Shown here piece after piece: positions 63,871 to 64,000 of a stretch of 64,000 bases of DNA. The notes beneath the pieces are model-generated. The model ran no database searches. It worked only from the letters and a program-made list of their open reading frames with translations, and was not told the DNA's origin. How positions within the stretch are numbered: the first letter of the stretch is position 1; every line of letters begins with the position of its first letter. This stretch comes from Mesocentrotus franciscanus. Taxonomy: Eukaryota > Echinodermata > Echinoidea > Camarodonta > Strongylocentrotidae. Position numbers and translations under genes: made by a program. The stretch is from contig CP137685.1 in the NCBI GenBank assembly GCA_037976565.1, positions 22,793,796 to 22,857,795 of the forward strand. Direction: 5' to 3'.

Positions 63871-64000
63871 TGTTGATTTTGTTGTTGTAGTTGTTTTGGA
63901 GTGTTATTTTATTATTTTTCTCTTAAAAACAAAATCGAATACATTAATTGCACAATAAATATACAAAAATAGTGCAAAATTTACAATCAGGTAGCAGTTG

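Overview
The window looks like nuclear DNA of a marine invertebrate, most likely a deuterostome such as an echinoderm. The signs are AT-rich spaced exons with canonical splice sites, dense small inverted-repeat transposons (TTAA- and TA-flanked families), LINE tails built around 'atatagcgc' and 'aagcgctttac', and a metazoan-type Polinton/Maverick. No ribosomal RNA, tRNA or bacterial signal was seen. The species cannot be fixed from sequence alone.

Layout. Bases 1-4181 hold plus-strand exons of an unidentified Ser/Gln/Pro-rich host gene, one of them interrupted by a 5'-truncated LINE. The next intron contains a nested stack: a solo LTR (4199-4755), then a hAT-like element (4764-31501, 8-bp target duplication CTAGGCAC). 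Inside the hAT-like element sits a complete Polinton (5803-31430, 6-bp duplication GACGAT, inverted repeats of about 600 bp). Inside the Polinton sits a Ty3/Gypsy-type LTR retrotransposon (13450-21741, 4-bp duplication GTAT). The host gene resumes at about 31763 and appears to end with a 23-nt micro-exon (35647) and a terminal exon with its stop at 37230. Bases 37231-49660 are intergenic or intronic DNA full of foldback elements, MITEs and minisatellites. A second LTR retrotransposon (49669-57331, 5-bp duplication ATGTT) lies beside, and perhaps in an intron of, a small secreted-peptide gene on the minus strand (57372-57545). The right end (57.5-64 kb) is mostly tandem and segmental repeats with LINE relics.

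Polinton. Two convergent gene blocks face each other. The plus block has two short overlapping genes (the second with Bcl-2-like features), an integrase with a chromodomain, a penton-like minor capsid protein, an adenovirus pVI-like basic protein, the major capsid protein and an adenain-like protease. The minus block has two PC4-like proteins, a protein-primed family-B DNA polymerase with an OTU-like domain and zinc clusters at its N-terminus, a possible small membrane protein, an A32-like packaging ATPase, a small basic protein and a conserved protein with a WVPF tail. Together these give replication (PolB), integration (INT), capsid building (penton, major capsid), maturation (protease acting on QRGG-type sites) and DNA packaging (ATPase). 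The core genes are open from start to stop, so this copy may be young.

Limits. Homology calls rest on reading motifs by eye. Host exon joins are splice-site predictions, and two of them do not agree in phase. Both retrotransposon pol genes carry apparent single-base frameshifts that could be real or assembly errors.
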